Below, piece by piece: positions 1 through 7,812 of a stretch of 9,988 bases of DNA. The position numbers were made by a program, and so were the translations under genes. Position 1 is the first letter of the stretch, and each line of letters begins with the position of its first letter. The notes below the pieces were generated by a model. It had not been told where the DNA came from. It was given only the letters and a program-made list of their open reading frames with translations, and did not search any database. The stretch is from Pseudomonadales bacterium (GTDB lineage: Bacteria; Pseudomonadota; Gammaproteobacteria; Pseudomonadales; Pseudohongiellaceae): NCBI GenBank assembly GCA_022360535.1, contig JAKSCP010000512.1, positions 1 to 9,988 of the forward strand. Reading direction: 5' to 3'.

Positions 1-56
1 AAAAAAAGTGTGGAAACCCTAGTCTTCGACGACCGGCCGCCGCGGCTTAACCAGTC

Positions 57-620
57 CTACTCTCCTATTTTCTCCCCGTTGCTGGTGTCCAATACCTGTA
101 CCCGGTTACCGCGGAGAATGATGCTGGAGGCATACAGAAATCTCCCATCGGGAGAGATGTCCATATGATCAGCTCGCAACCCTGCTACGGGTGTCCTCCA
201 CAACAGCTTGCCCGTTGCGAGTTCGAAGGCTGCGATGTCTGCCAGATAACCTCTGGATACGAACAATACCCGGCCATCTCTGGACAGATCAGAATCCTGT
301 ACATAATTTTTGCCTGCCCGGCCTTCCACAATACCTTGCAACAGACTTTGCACTGGATCGCGGAAGAAACCGACACGTGGGCCGTCTGGAATGACGTCAA
401 GATGGCGGATTACGGTTTGGGCATCGATGTCGACAATGGATACTGATCCCTGCAATGAGTTGGCTACAAAGGCGAGTTCCCGAGTTGGGCCAACTGGATC
501 AGATGCGGTGGTATAGGAATCCTGGCCGATATTTCGTTCCTTGTTGAAGCGGGCTATTGAACAAGCCCCGAGTAACGAAACGACAATCAAGGCGATAAAA
601 AGACGCGGATGTGACTTCAT
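57..620 (-). CDS. YVTN/YncE-like beta-propeller lipoprotein, apparently truncated
   Basis: The 187-residue product starts with a lipoprotein signal peptide whose lipobox LLGAC puts the lipidated cysteine at residue 20. Serine at +2 favours the outer membrane. The mature part shows beta-propeller repeats: VANSLQGSVSIVDID near 52-66, then DLSRDGRVLFVSRG, then MDISPDGRFLYASS followed by VQVLDTSNGEKIGE. Proteins of this YVTN/YncE class are usually about 350-450 residues with six or seven blades. This one stops at a TAG in the middle of about the third blade, just where such repeats normally continue with the next strand. A GGGAG ribosome-binding site lies 11 bases before the ATG. The gene follows the DUF5916 gene on the same strand after 151 bp. 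It may be a frameshifted or interrupted gene, or the edge of an assembly. The fold is clear, but no substrate can be named. Confidence 0.72.
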   Translation of the reverse strand: MKSHPRLFIALIVVSLLGACSIARFNKERNIGQDSYTTASDPVGPTRELAFVANSLQGSVSIVDIDAQTVIRHLDVIPDGPRVGFFRDPVQSLLQGIVEGRAGKNYVQDSDLSRDGRVLFVSRGYLADIAAFELATGKLLWRTPVAGLRADHMDISPDGRFLYASSIILRGNRVQVLDTSNGEKIGE

Positions 621-680
621 GGCGGTGCGATCTCCCTAATGCAAAAAACAAGAAAACTGCACTTGTTAGACAAAGGGAGC

Positions 681-700
681 ATGCTGTTGGTTAACAGCAT
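681..700. repeat. Perfect inverted repeat between two minus-strand genes
   Basis: ATGCTGTT (681-688) and AACAGCAT (693-700) are exact complements separated by a 4-base loop, giving an 8-bp stem. It lies about 60 bp upstream of the lipoprotein gene start and about 70 bp past the end of the DUF5916 gene, both on the minus strand. Neither side has a T-run, so it is not a standard intrinsic terminator. It could be an operator or an intercistronic mRNA hairpin. Confidence 0.5.
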
Positions 701-771
701 CTAAAGTGAAATATACCCACAACCAGGTTAGGGTTTTCTAAGCTGAGGCTTGTTGATTCTTCAGAGTCTGA

Positions 772-3180
772 CTAGGCGCCAAAACGATAGCGCAGGCGAA
801 AGGCGAAGGTATTTATGATCGGTTGATTCCAGGTTCGGGCGAACAAATCGGAATAAGTGTCAAAGCTGTCCCGCGGCAGGTTGGAGCCTCGAGTGTAGAC
901 AAGGAACAAATCTGAGAGAGGTGCTATCTCCCACCGATAGCGAGCCTGGAAGGTCATGCGACTAATGACGAAGTCGTCCGGGTCGGTGTTGGGCTTAGCG
1001 ACAGGGGTCAGTGGCTCGGCTCCCACTGGCGAGCTTTGCCAGAATCGATCCTCAAATGCCTTGATACCATTGTATTGCATGGTGAAACGAATCTGCTGCC
1101 GGGGACCAATGAAATAGTTTACTTCCATATTAGGTGCCCACTGGTGCGCTTCGAAGCTGGTATAGGAGCCATTGCCATTGTGGATCAGTAGAGCCTCCTG
1201 GTCCGTGTATTCCAGGTTGATCTCTGAGGAAAATCGATCATTCGGCCGCCATGCGACACCTGCACGACTGGTTACCTGTTGTGGTCCGAGCTGGTCTGTT
1301 CCCCAGTCAATACCTACATTGATGGCGAGAGGTTTCGCCGGGTCTGATTCATAAGAAAGGTTCAGGCCTTCCCGTTGTGGTACCTCAAAATCGCCAGTGC
1401 CGCGCCCCAGACGATCATCGATGCGTTCAGGAAATACTCGCAATGAATAGGAAAAGGTATCGTTATTGAGAAAGTTGTAGTCCTGGTTCAGAAAGAGTCC
1501 GATCCGCACCGGCTTGCCATCGACATTCCATTGGTTGGTAACAATGTAAGTGGTATTGCGAGAACGCAGCCAGGAGATATCGGATTCAAACACATTGTAG
1601 TTATAGTCCAGATTCATCTGGTCATTGCGTGTCAGAAATCCCAGTTCGTTTATGTCCAGTGACTCATCAAAATAAGTCGCGCGCACCGTATGCTGTTTGC
1701 CTCGCTCAGGGCGAAAGCGAAAATCTGCCATACCACCGTAACCCACTTCACCATTTTTGTCGGAACGCATAAAACTTGAGTCTATGACCCAGCGGTTATC
1801 TGCGGAGAAGTAATGAGCGTCGATAGCATTTACTGTTTCATCGATTTCAGGATGATGCACGCTGGTGCCCATCCAGCCGATACTGCGGCGGCCTCCTGAG
1901 TTAGTGTCTTCATAGAGAGCGCGACCGACCACGAAGTCACGCCCTTCTGAAATCAATTCGACGACCGACCCATCTTCGCGAATGCCTTCGACTTCCATTT
2001 CATCCTCGAAGGCCATGAGCGTGCCGTAGCGGAACTTTCCCTGTTGTCCAACAAATTTCATTGCGCCCAGCAAGTCAGTCGGTTGACTGCGATCAGTAGG
2101 AAGTACGTCGACGCCATCAGGTATATCGAGAATGGGCGCACCACCGATGCGGCGAGTATTCACTAGCTGAATAGGTCCGCCCGGACCACCTGGATTGGTA
2201 TGCCGTGGATGGGTAATAAAGATGTCCTGTCCTTCAAGGAAAAAGTCACGCTGCTCCGGGAAAAACTGTTCGAATGCTGTAAGGTTTACTATGACATCAT
2301 CTGCCTGCACGCTGCCAAAGTCTGGATTGATTGTCGCCGTGAGTTGAGTGTTGGTAGTTGGTCGCCAAAAGATATCGGTACCTATCTTGTAGGTGTCCTC
2401 GTGGCGAATGTCATCATGTACTCCACCTATGAATGGGTAATAAGTGAGTTGACGGCTTGGCTGGATGCCGCGCAGCTCATACTTAGTGAAAGCAGACAGA
2501 TACTCGTTCACCGTTTGCGGGAGTGGTGGGTTGGACCAGGTGTCGCCATTCAGGTGACCAACCTGTCTTTCAAAATAGAATCCAATGGTCCGGGTATCAT
2601 CATCCTGAGGCAGAGCCATCATTGACCAGGGGATGTAAATTTCAGCGCTCCAACCACCTTCTACTTCGGAAGTACGTCCATTCCAGGGCCCGTCCCACTG
2701 CATGTTAAATTGACGCTCCGGAAGAATCGTGCCGTCAGTCATGGACTCGCCCAGGTTTAGCCGGATGAAATAGCCGTAAAGACCCTGCCCGGAGGGATCG
2801 ATGCTTACTATAAAACCATCTCGTGCCAAGCGGGTATCGCGTGAAGTCATGCGCGCCACCAGGCTGTCTTCTGGCTGGTAATTCATGGCGCCGATATAGA
2901 TACCCCGTTCCGTGTAAAACATGCGCACATGAGTTTCGTAAGGCGCATCAGCGAGAGTGTCTGGATCAATTACCTGCATGCCATCAATGATGGGCAGGTC
3001 ATTCCATACCGCTTCATCCAGATCACCGTCCAGTCGAAAGTCATTTTCCGATTCCGCGATGCGGGTTACCTGCGGGAGAATTCCCTGGGCGATGGAATAC
3101 TGAGACCAAAGCAGGAGATGGGAGATCACTGCAATGCGAGATAAACAGTTGAGCGCCTGGAGCATAAGTCTGTACTGCAT
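772..3180 (-). CDS. CBM9-like / DUF5916 outer-membrane protein
   Basis: The 802-residue exported protein has a signal peptide ending near SIA|QG (after residue 31). Residues about 45-195 form a CBM9-like (DUF1083-type) beta-sandwich, recognisable by LDGDLDEAVWND near 50, the DGF-I-SIDPSG segment near 121-131 and GGWSAEIYIPW near 175-185. The signature of the DUF5916 family follows at 281-320, with NPDFGSVQADDVIVNLTAFE and then FFPEQRDFFLEG. The rest, to a C-terminus ending RYRFGA, has the alternating short strands and aromatic girdles of an outer-membrane beta-barrel. The length fits the family (roughly 700-900 residues). The function of DUF5916 proteins is not established; carbohydrate binding is suggested by the N-terminal fold only. 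The ATG has only a weak AGAG upstream. The gene lies 245 bp downstream of ompW on the same strand. The final two residues after the last aromatic are slightly unusual for a barrel protein. Confidence 0.88.
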   Translation of the reverse strand: MQYRLMLQALNCLSRIAVISHLLLWSQYSIAQGILPQVTRIAESENDFRLDGDLDEAVWNDLPIIDGMQVIDPDTLADAPYETHVRMFYTERGIYIGAMNYQPEDSLVARMTSRDTRLARDGFIVSIDPSGQGLYGYFIRLNLGESMTDGTILPERQFNMQWDGPWNGRTSEVEGGWSAEIYIPWSMMALPQDDDTRTIGFYFERQVGHLNGDTWSNPPLPQTVNEYLSAFTKYELRGIQPSRQLTYYPFIGGVHDDIRHEDTYKIGTDIFWRPTTNTQLTATINPDFGSVQADDVIVNLTAFEQFFPEQRDFFLEGQDIFITHPRHTNPGGPGGPIQLVNTRRIGGAPILDIPDGVDVLPTDRSQPTDLLGAMKFVGQQGKFRYGTLMAFEDEMEVEGIREDGSVVELISEGRDFVVGRALYEDTNSGGRRSIGWMGTSVHHPEIDETVNAIDAHYFSADNRWVIDSSFMRSDKNGEVGYGGMADFRFRPERGKQHTVRATYFDESLDINELGFLTRNDQMNLDYNYNVFESDISWLRSRNTTYIVTNQWNVDGKPVRIGLFLNQDYNFLNNDTFSYSLRVFPERIDDRLGRGTGDFEVPQREGLNLSYESDPAKPLAINVGIDWGTDQLGPQQVTSRAGVAWRPNDRFSSEINLEYTDQEALLIHNGNGSYTSFEAHQWAPNMEVNYFIGPRQQIRFTMQYNGIKAFEDRFWQSSPVGAEPLTPVAKPNTDPDDFVISRMTFQARYRWEIAPLSDLFLVYTRGSNLPRDSFDTYSDLFARTWNQPIINTFAFRLRYRFGA

Positions 3181-3225
3181 GCTAAGACTCTTTCTGAGTA
3201 ATGCGAATTTAGTGAATCAATCGGC

Positions 3226-3244
3226 GCTCAAGTTTGCCTTGAGC
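3226..3244. repeat. Inverted repeat upstream of the DUF5916 gene
   Basis: GCTCAAG (3226-3232) and CTTGAGC (3238-3244) are perfect complements around a 5-base loop, about 45 bp upstream of the DUF5916 start. There is no T-run on either side, so a terminator is unlikely. The position suits an operator or a leader hairpin. The same GCTCAA/TTGAGC arms recur at 9545-9558 with a shorter gap. Confidence 0.45.
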
Positions 3245-3425
3245 CAGGAATGGTTGGGTAAAAGTCACCACTCCACCGCTGACGTATTTTCAATGCAACA
3301 GCAAGGTAGATAATACGCGACTGTGAGGCTTGCGGATGAGATTGAGACTATTTGTTGCAAATACAAAGCTGGTACGTGTTTCGTAACAATTCGACACGAA
3401 TGGCGTCTGGCAGCTTAACTCACCT

Positions 3426-4142
3426 TTACCAGGAAAATTCGTGCCCCAGGGTTAGCGAATACACCCACGGATCCATCTCTACATAAGTGGAGATAGGCCC
3501 AAATTCACTGTTAAAACTGGCGTTAGTGTCGATATTCATGCGCCATACTGAAGTATTGAGGAACCAGCCATTGCCGAGCCGCCAGTCGAAACCGGCTCTG
3601 ACTGACATGCCGATGTGCTCATCGAATTCCAGGCCAGAGGCGCCCAGCTCTGATCGCGCCTGTGTTGAAAGAGAGTCATCGAAAAAGTGGGTGTAACTTA
3701 AACCAGCTCCCAGATAAGGCCTGAATCTGTCAGAGGGAGCTCCAAAGTAATACAACGCGCTGAGGGTCGGAGAGATTTGTTTGCTCTCACCCAGTGCTGT
3801 AGTGGTTAGGCCATAGCGATCGAGGCCCGAAATTGCCAGCTCGTGTTCAAATGGGGCGGATAGAGTGCCTTCCAGCGCTAAGGAATTGGTCAGCATATAG
3901 GTAAGGTTCAATCCGAACTGGGCGTCGCCATCAATACCGATGCCGGATCCCGACAGCAGGCCAGAGGTCGGGGTTTCTACCGGGCTGCTGTCTACGCTGG
4001 GTTCAAAGTTCATGATGCCCATTCTAAACAGCCAGTCGCCTTGTTCCTGCGCCAGGGCGCCCAGCGGCAGCACCAGGGACAGCAGCAGGGTGACCATTCG
4101 ATTTGCCAAGCGGGGTGAAAGCCAACCAGTTAAATTTTTCAT
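3426..4142 (-). CDS. ompW: OmpW-family outer-membrane protein
   Basis: The 238-residue protein has a signal peptide ending GALA|QEQ (after residue 31). It then matches the OmpW pattern: GDWLFRMGIMNFEPS at the mature N-terminus, FGLNLTYMLTNSLALEG, PFEHEL, the SPTLSALYYFG segment, FRPYLGAGLSYTHFFDD, the GFDWRLGNGWFLNTSVW segment, DPWVYSLTLGHEFSW. OmpW proteins are 8-stranded barrels of about 200-230 residues that form a narrow hydrophobic channel. The last residue is tryptophan, compatible with barrel assembly. No convincing Shine-Dalgarno precedes the ATG at 4142. A second in-frame ATG at 4097 (residue 16) would also leave a working signal peptide, so the start is uncertain. The gene diverges from purK across 164 bp. 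No clear promoter or FNR-type site was found. Confidence 0.9.
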   Translation of the reverse strand: MKNLTGWLSPRLANRMVTLLLSLVLPLGALAQEQGDWLFRMGIMNFEPSVDSSPVETPTSGLLSGSGIGIDGDAQFGLNLTYMLTNSLALEGTLSAPFEHELAISGLDRYGLTTTALGESKQISPTLSALYYFGAPSDRFRPYLGAGLSYTHFFDDSLSTQARSELGASGLEFDEHIGMSVRAGFDWRLGNGWFLNTSVWRMNIDTNASFNSEFGPISTYVEMDPWVYSLTLGHEFSW

Positions 4143-4268
4143 ATTTCTATAGTAACCGGGCGCTACGTTCAGTCTATTCGGACTTGCTTGCCTGAAGGTT
4201 CTGAAAAACCGATGAATCCGGGTAGTGCGGAAACAGCTATTAAGGCTGCTGTATTGCCAAAGGTCGTT

Positions 4269-4274
4269 TACAAT
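4269..4274 (+). promoter_or_regulatory. Possible -10 element for purK-purE
   Basis: TACAAT matches the sigma-70 -10 consensus at five of six positions and would start transcription about 25 bases before the purK ATG. No convincing -35 hexamer lies 16-18 bases upstream; a TTGCCA at 4254-4259 is too close. Treat as a weak prediction. Confidence 0.25.
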
Positions 4275-4306
4275 ACGCAGCTTTTTTCAAGGAAAGAGCG
4301 AGCAGG

Positions 4307-5458
4307 ATGCGGATTGGAATAGTCGGCGGGGGTCAATTGGCAGCGATGCTGGTTCAGGCTTGCGCGCGCGCCAATGCCCATGAGGGTAGCGAGCACGAGA
4401 TTTATGTGCTGGATGCGAATGCACAATGTCCTGCGGCACTGGTTGGCGGCATTCATGTGCAGGGCGTGCCTGCAACCGGAGAGGGCTATGAGCAGCTGGC
4501 GGCGGCCTCCGATGTGCTGACAATTGATTTGGAAAATGTCTCAGTTGACGACCTGTCTCAACTTCAAAACAGTGGCCACAGCGTATTGCCAGATCCCGTT
4601 TTATTGTCAAAGGTCACCGATAAACTGAAACAGAAACAGTGGCTGCGAGAGTTAGGTGTGCCGACGGCTGATTTCGTTGCTCACGATGGCGCGCAAGAAG
4701 TGACTGCCGACCCCTTTGGTTTTCCTGTTGTGCAGAAAGCGGCAAGGGGAGGCTATGACGGCCGAGGCGTGGCTGTGCTGCGATCCGCCGAAGATAACGA
4801 TTCCCGCTTGCAGGTTCCTGGATATCTGGAGCAGTTTATTCAGCGAAAGATGGAAGTCTCAGTGATGGTGGCCGCGAATGGGTCTGATGACATTATCGCT
4901 TACCAACCGGTTGAGATGGTCTTTCACGAAGGCGGTAATGTATTGGATTATCTGGTGGCGCCTGCGAGATTGTCAGCTCAGCTTTTGGAATCAGCTCAGG
5001 AGCTCGCTGTTTCGACGATTACCGCCATGAATGGCCAGGGCATTTTCGGCATTGAAATGTTTCTTACTGAAGACGACGAGTTACTGATCAACGAAATTTC
5101 TCCCCGCACACACAACAGTGGCCACTACACCACGGAAGCCTGCCAGACTTCACAATTTACCCAACAGCTTCGCATTCTCACCGGCGAAAAACTGGGAGAT
5201 GCCAGGCAGCTGACACCGGCAGTGATGTTCAATCTATTAGGTGCTGAAGGTTATGAGGGGGACACGGTAGTTGAACAGGAAGCATCGCTGGGGGATGATG
5301 AGGAAATCGCTGTTCATCTCTACGGCAAAAAGCACTGTTTTCCTGGTCGAAAAATGGGCCATGTCACAGTGACTTCGGAGACAGTAGACACAGCGCTGGA
5401 AAAAATGAATGTGATTCGAGAACAGATTCTAGTCAGAGGAGCAAAACAACTTGTCTGA
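4307..5458 (+). CDS. purK: N5-carboxyaminoimidazole ribonucleotide synthase (PurK)
   Basis: PurK uses ATP and bicarbonate to convert AIR to N5-CAIR in de novo purine synthesis. The 383-residue product begins with the family start MRIGIVGGGQLAAML, a Rossmann-like nucleotide-binding motif. The family's EIENVP-type segment appears as IDLENVS (73-79). The ATP-grasp domain shows VVQKAARGGYDGRGV (141-155) and EQFIQRKMEVSVMV, and the metal/ATP-binding region is FGIEMFLTEDDELLINEISPRTHNSGHYT (247-275, given as key positions E250, E263, N270, H273). The C-terminal domain ends with FPGRKMGHVTVT. PRT replaces the more common PRP. The segment around VEMVFHEGGNVLDYLVAPAR resembles, from memory, the PurK type seen in Bacteroidetes. 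The start is fixed by homology, with AAGGAAAGAG at 4289-4298 as the likely ribosome-binding region. The end overlaps purE by 8 bp. Confidence 0.95.
   Translation: MRIGIVGGGQLAAMLVQACARANAHEGSEHEIYVLDANAQCPAALVGGIHVQGVPATGEGYEQLAAASDVLTIDLENVSVDDLSQLQNSGHSVLPDPVLLSKVTDKLKQKQWLRELGVPTADFVAHDGAQEVTADPFGFPVVQKAARGGYDGRGVAVLRSAEDNDSRLQVPGYLEQFIQRKMEVSVMVAANGSDDIIAYQPVEMVFHEGGNVLDYLVAPARLSAQLLESAQELAVSTITAMNGQGIFGIEMFLTEDDELLINEISPRTHNSGHYTTEACQTSQFTQQLRILTGEKLGDARQLTPAVMFNLLGAEGYEGDTVVEQEASLGDDEEIAVHLYGKKHCFPGRKMGHVTVTSETVDTALEKMNVIREQILVRGAKQLV
5435..5441 (+). promoter_or_regulatory. Ribosome-binding site deciding the TTG start of purE
   Basis: AGAGGAG lies 9 bases before the TTG at 5451 and 21 bases before the first in-frame ATG at 5463. 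It therefore supports TTG initiation inside the purK tail, consistent with translational coupling. Confidence 0.6.
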
Positions 5459-5948
5459 TTCAATGCAGCCGCAAGTCGGAATTATCATGGGCAGTGACTC
5501 TGATCTACGGGTCATGCAGGCCGCTGCCGATATTCTTGAGCAGCTCCAGATACCTTATGAGTTGACTATAGTTTCTGCTCACAGGACTCCGGATCGTATG
5601 TTCGAATACGCGCGGGGTGCGGAGCAACGAGGCTTGAAAACAATCATTGCTGGCGCAGGTGGTGCAGCTCATTTGCCGGGCATGGTAGCTGCATTGACGG
5701 TTTTGCCCGTTATTGGTGTGCCTGTCGCAGTTACTGCACTGCAAGGACAGGACTCTCTTCTATCTATAGTGCAAATGCCCAAGGGGATTCCGGTAGCGAC
5801 TGTCGCCATCGACAATGCAACAAATGCAGGTTTGCTGGCCGCACAGATTATCGGTGCATCGAATGAAGATGTGAGGGCAAGGATACAAGAGTTTCGGGCG
5901 AACCAGACACAATCTGTGTTGGATAAGGTAGAAAGCCTTAAGAGCTAA
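5451..5948 (+). CDS. purE: N5-carboxyaminoimidazole ribonucleotide mutase (PurE, class I)
   Basis: PurE rearranges N5-CAIR, made by PurK, to CAIR. The 165-residue length is normal for class I PurE. Conserved parts are GIIMGSDSDL (10-19), TIVSAHRTPDRMFEYA with the catalytic histidine H44, the IIAGAGGAAHLPGM phosphate-binding loop (65-78), LPVIGVPV, and DSLLSIVQMPKGIPVATVAI (101-120) followed by NAGLLAAQI. Translation most likely starts at TTG 5451, within the last codons of purK, because the Shine-Dalgarno sits 9 bases before it. ATG 5463 would remove only four residues. The gene order purK-purE is the reverse of E. coli purE-purK. The gene ends 3 bp before the end of the opposing Sua5 gene. 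Confidence 0.95.
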   Translation: MSDSMQPQVGIIMGSDSDLRVMQAAADILEQLQIPYELTIVSAHRTPDRMFEYARGAEQRGLKTIIAGAGGAAHLPGMVAALTVLPVIGVPVAVTALQGQDSLLSIVQMPKGIPVATVAIDNATNAGLLAAQIIGASNEDVRARIQEFRANQTQSVLDKVESLKS

Positions 5949-5951
5949 AAC

Positions 5952-6932
5952 TCAATTTTCCGCTGCACGCGCTAACCTGTCTCGGATTGCGTCCCATTCT
6001 GGTGTATCTGGCACCTTTTCAACGTAAAGCAACTTCTCCCCACTTTGTTCCAAGGTATACAGAGCACTATAAAGCTCGGCTCCGAAGGCTGTGACATCTC
6101 TCGGCAGGGAGATCACCGGTTTACTGCGAGTGCTCTGTGCTTGCGCTGTATCTTCGAAACACAAAATAGCAGCCGCCTCGTCCCATTTCGCCGCAATAGC
6201 CTCAGCATCAACTAAACGCAGCCGCATTCCCTGGGGCTGGTAGTGCCGATGCCGGGTGCCAGGGGAGGGTGCATTACTGGTGTTCGTTGCGAGTCTTACA
6301 TCTCCTGTTACTGCTTCGATCTGTTTCTTGCTGATTGAGCCAGGGCGCAGCACCGACGGTGGAAACTCTCGAATGTCCAGGACCGTAGACTCAATTCCGA
6401 GATCGGTGATTCCTCCATCGAGAATCGCAGCGATGCATCCCGAAAGCGTAGTGGCCACATGATCAGCGCTAGTGGGGCTGGGCCGCCCCGACAGATTGGC
6501 AGAGGGTGCGGCTAATGGAAACTCGCACTCCATTAGTAAGGCTTGAGCTACCGGATTGGCTGGGGCTCGAATTGCCACAGAATTTAATCCAGCCGTTACT
6601 TCTTTTGGCACCACTGAGCTGGCTGGCAGCACCAGACTCAGGGGTCCAGGCCAGAACGCCTCGGCAAGTTGCCTGGCATGCTGTAGCTGATCCTGGCTGG
6701 CTTGCCACAATGGCAGTGCTTGCTCGAAGGAAGACACATGCAAGATTAGCGGGTTGTCGTTCGGTCTTCCCTTGGCTTCAAAAATCTTGCCTACTGCGAT
6801 CGGGTCGAGGCCGTTGGCACCAAGCCCGTAGACGGTTTCCGTTGGGAAGGCGACCACTTCGCCTGCGCGGAGCAATTCACAGGCTCTGGCAATTGCAGTG
6901 GGATCTGAGGCGGAAAGCTGTTCAGTCGTCAT
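5952..6932 (-). CDS. Sua5-type L-threonylcarbamoyladenylate synthase
   Basis: This enzyme makes threonylcarbamoyl-AMP from threonine, bicarbonate and ATP, the first step of the t6A37 modification of ANN-decoding tRNAs. Counting from ATG 6932 (326 residues), the YrdC domain shows FPTETVYGLGANG from 29, KGRPNDNPLILH near 54, WPGPLSLVL near 94, APSANLSGRPSPTSA near 142 and GIESTVLD near 179, then LRPGSI. The linker PGTRHRHYQP (224-233) matches the conserved PG-x-x-x-RHY-x-P loop leading into the C-terminal Sua5 domain. The length is that of full Sua5, not the short TsaC form of E. coli. A TTG at 6938 would add two residues; neither start has a good Shine-Dalgarno, and ATG is preferred. The gene converges on purE with 3 bp between stop codons, so any terminator must lie inside coding sequence. 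Confidence 0.93.
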   Translation of the reverse strand: MTTEQLSASDPTAIARACELLRAGEVVAFPTETVYGLGANGLDPIAVGKIFEAKGRPNDNPLILHVSSFEQALPLWQASQDQLQHARQLAEAFWPGPLSLVLPASSVVPKEVTAGLNSVAIRAPANPVAQALLMECEFPLAAPSANLSGRPSPTSADHVATTLSGCIAAILDGGITDLGIESTVLDIREFPPSVLRPGSISKKQIEAVTGDVRLATNTSNAPSPGTRHRHYQPQGMRLRLVDAEAIAAKWDEAAAILCFEDTAQAQSTRSKPVISLPRDVTAFGAELYSALYTLEQSGEKLLYVEKVPDTPEWDAIRDRLARAAEN

Positions 6933-7173
6933 CGACAATTTCTGCTAGGTAATATAAAGAAGGTAGATTTGTTAAGCATAGCGCCAATTCGCCCACATTG
7001 CCCTAGGCAAGTCTGGAAGATTTTTGAAAGATTCCAAAATGGAGGAAAGACGGTTTCTAACGGTTGTCCTGCTGTTATTGGCAGATCTGTACACAGAACA
7101 CTTGGGGGCTTACTCAAAATCCAGTATTGTTAGCTGAAAAGTCTAATTTCGTGATTGTTAACACGAGTGCAAT

Positions 7174-7179
7174 AAAGGA
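7174..7179 (+). promoter_or_regulatory. Ribosome-binding site for the TTG start at 7188
   Basis: AAAGGA ends 8 bases before TTG 7188. An in-frame stop at 7173-7175 leaves no ATG or GTG start between that stop and the conserved N-terminus, so TTG is the natural start. Confidence 0.6.
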
Positions 7180-7187
7180 TTCTTGCT

Positions 7188-7793
7188 TTGGAAATCGTTC
7201 CTCAATTTATCTTTCCCTCTGCAGTCTGGGCTACTCTGTTCGATGATCGGGAGAGCTTCAATGCGTCATTGCTGGATCAAATCTACCGTCTGCGAGACCA
7301 GGATCCAAATGGCGTTGCTAACACTAACGTAAGAGGCTGGCAGAGCCCCAACAATCTTCAGAGTCTTGAGGAGTTCCAGGAGTTCAGTTTACGAGTAGTT
7401 CAGGTTTGTCAGCGTATCGGAGAATCCCAGAACTTTATGCCCAATCTCTCATTTAATTTGCAAGCTTGGGCAAACATCAATCCCCCTGGTGCTTCCAACA
7501 AGATTCACTTCCACGCGAACTGTCACTTCAGCGGTATTTATTACATCAGTTTGAAAGCGCCGGAGTGTGGCAGCATTTTCTTTCGAGATCCGCGTGTCGC
7601 TTCAAGGATGCTAACTTATCCCATTGCAAAGCCTACTGAATTCACCACCGAGGAAGTTCGCATGAAACCCGAAGAAGGCCGTATGTACGTTTTCCCGGGC
7701 TGGCTAGAGCACGGTGTAGAAGAGAATCGAAGCGATCAAGACAGAGTCAGCATCGCTTTTAATGTCCTGTGCGGTATGCGGGATTCTGGTTAA
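7188..7793 (+). CDS. TIGR02466-type putative 2OG-Fe(II) oxygenase
   Basis: The 201-residue protein matches the TIGR02466 / 2OG-FeII_Oxy_5 family in motif order: an N-terminal PQFIFPSAVW strand, GWQSPNNLQ near 50-58, a central WANINPPGASNKIHFHANCHFSG core (key positions W94, H107, H109, N111, H113), YYISLKAPECGSIFFRDPR near 118-136, then FPGWLEHGVEEN (169-180) and DRVSIAFN (185-192). Likely iron ligands lie among H107/H109/N111 plus H175, with R186 in the position expected to bind 2-oxoglutarate. These assignments are inferred from motif position. It has no signal peptide, so it should be cytoplasmic. It is the first gene of a three-gene operon; the TPR gene begins 19 bp after its stop. From memory, this domain often occurs fused to TPRs in one polypeptide, which fits the arrangement here. 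The substrate is unknown. Confidence 0.85.
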   Translation: MEIVPQFIFPSAVWATLFDDRESFNASLLDQIYRLRDQDPNGVANTNVRGWQSPNNLQSLEEFQEFSLRVVQVCQRIGESQNFMPNLSFNLQAWANINPPGASNKIHFHANCHFSGIYYISLKAPECGSIFFRDPRVASRMLTYPIAKPTEFTTEEVRMKPEEGRMYVFPGWLEHGVEENRSDQDRVSIAFNVLCGMRDSG

Positions 7794-7812
7794 TACAGCA
7801 GACCAGCCACTC

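Noticed and set aside
2200..2625. 141-residue plus-strand open frame inside the DUF5916 gene
   Set aside because: It is antisense to a well-supported coding region, lacks any recognised domain and reflects the codon pattern of the opposite strand.
4250..4280. Possible PurR box in front of purK (GTCGTTTACAAT region)
   Set aside because: Only the right half loosely resembles the PurR consensus; the left half lacks the GCAA core.
6506..6952. 148-residue plus-strand open frame opposite the Sua5 gene
   Set aside because: It is antisense to conserved YrdC-domain motifs and its translation is arginine/leucine rich with no recognisable family.
7762..7812. Upstream ATG start for the TPR protein
   Set aside because: It would overlap the preceding gene by 32 bp and add 17 residues unrelated to the repeats; ATG 7813 fits the operon spacing better.
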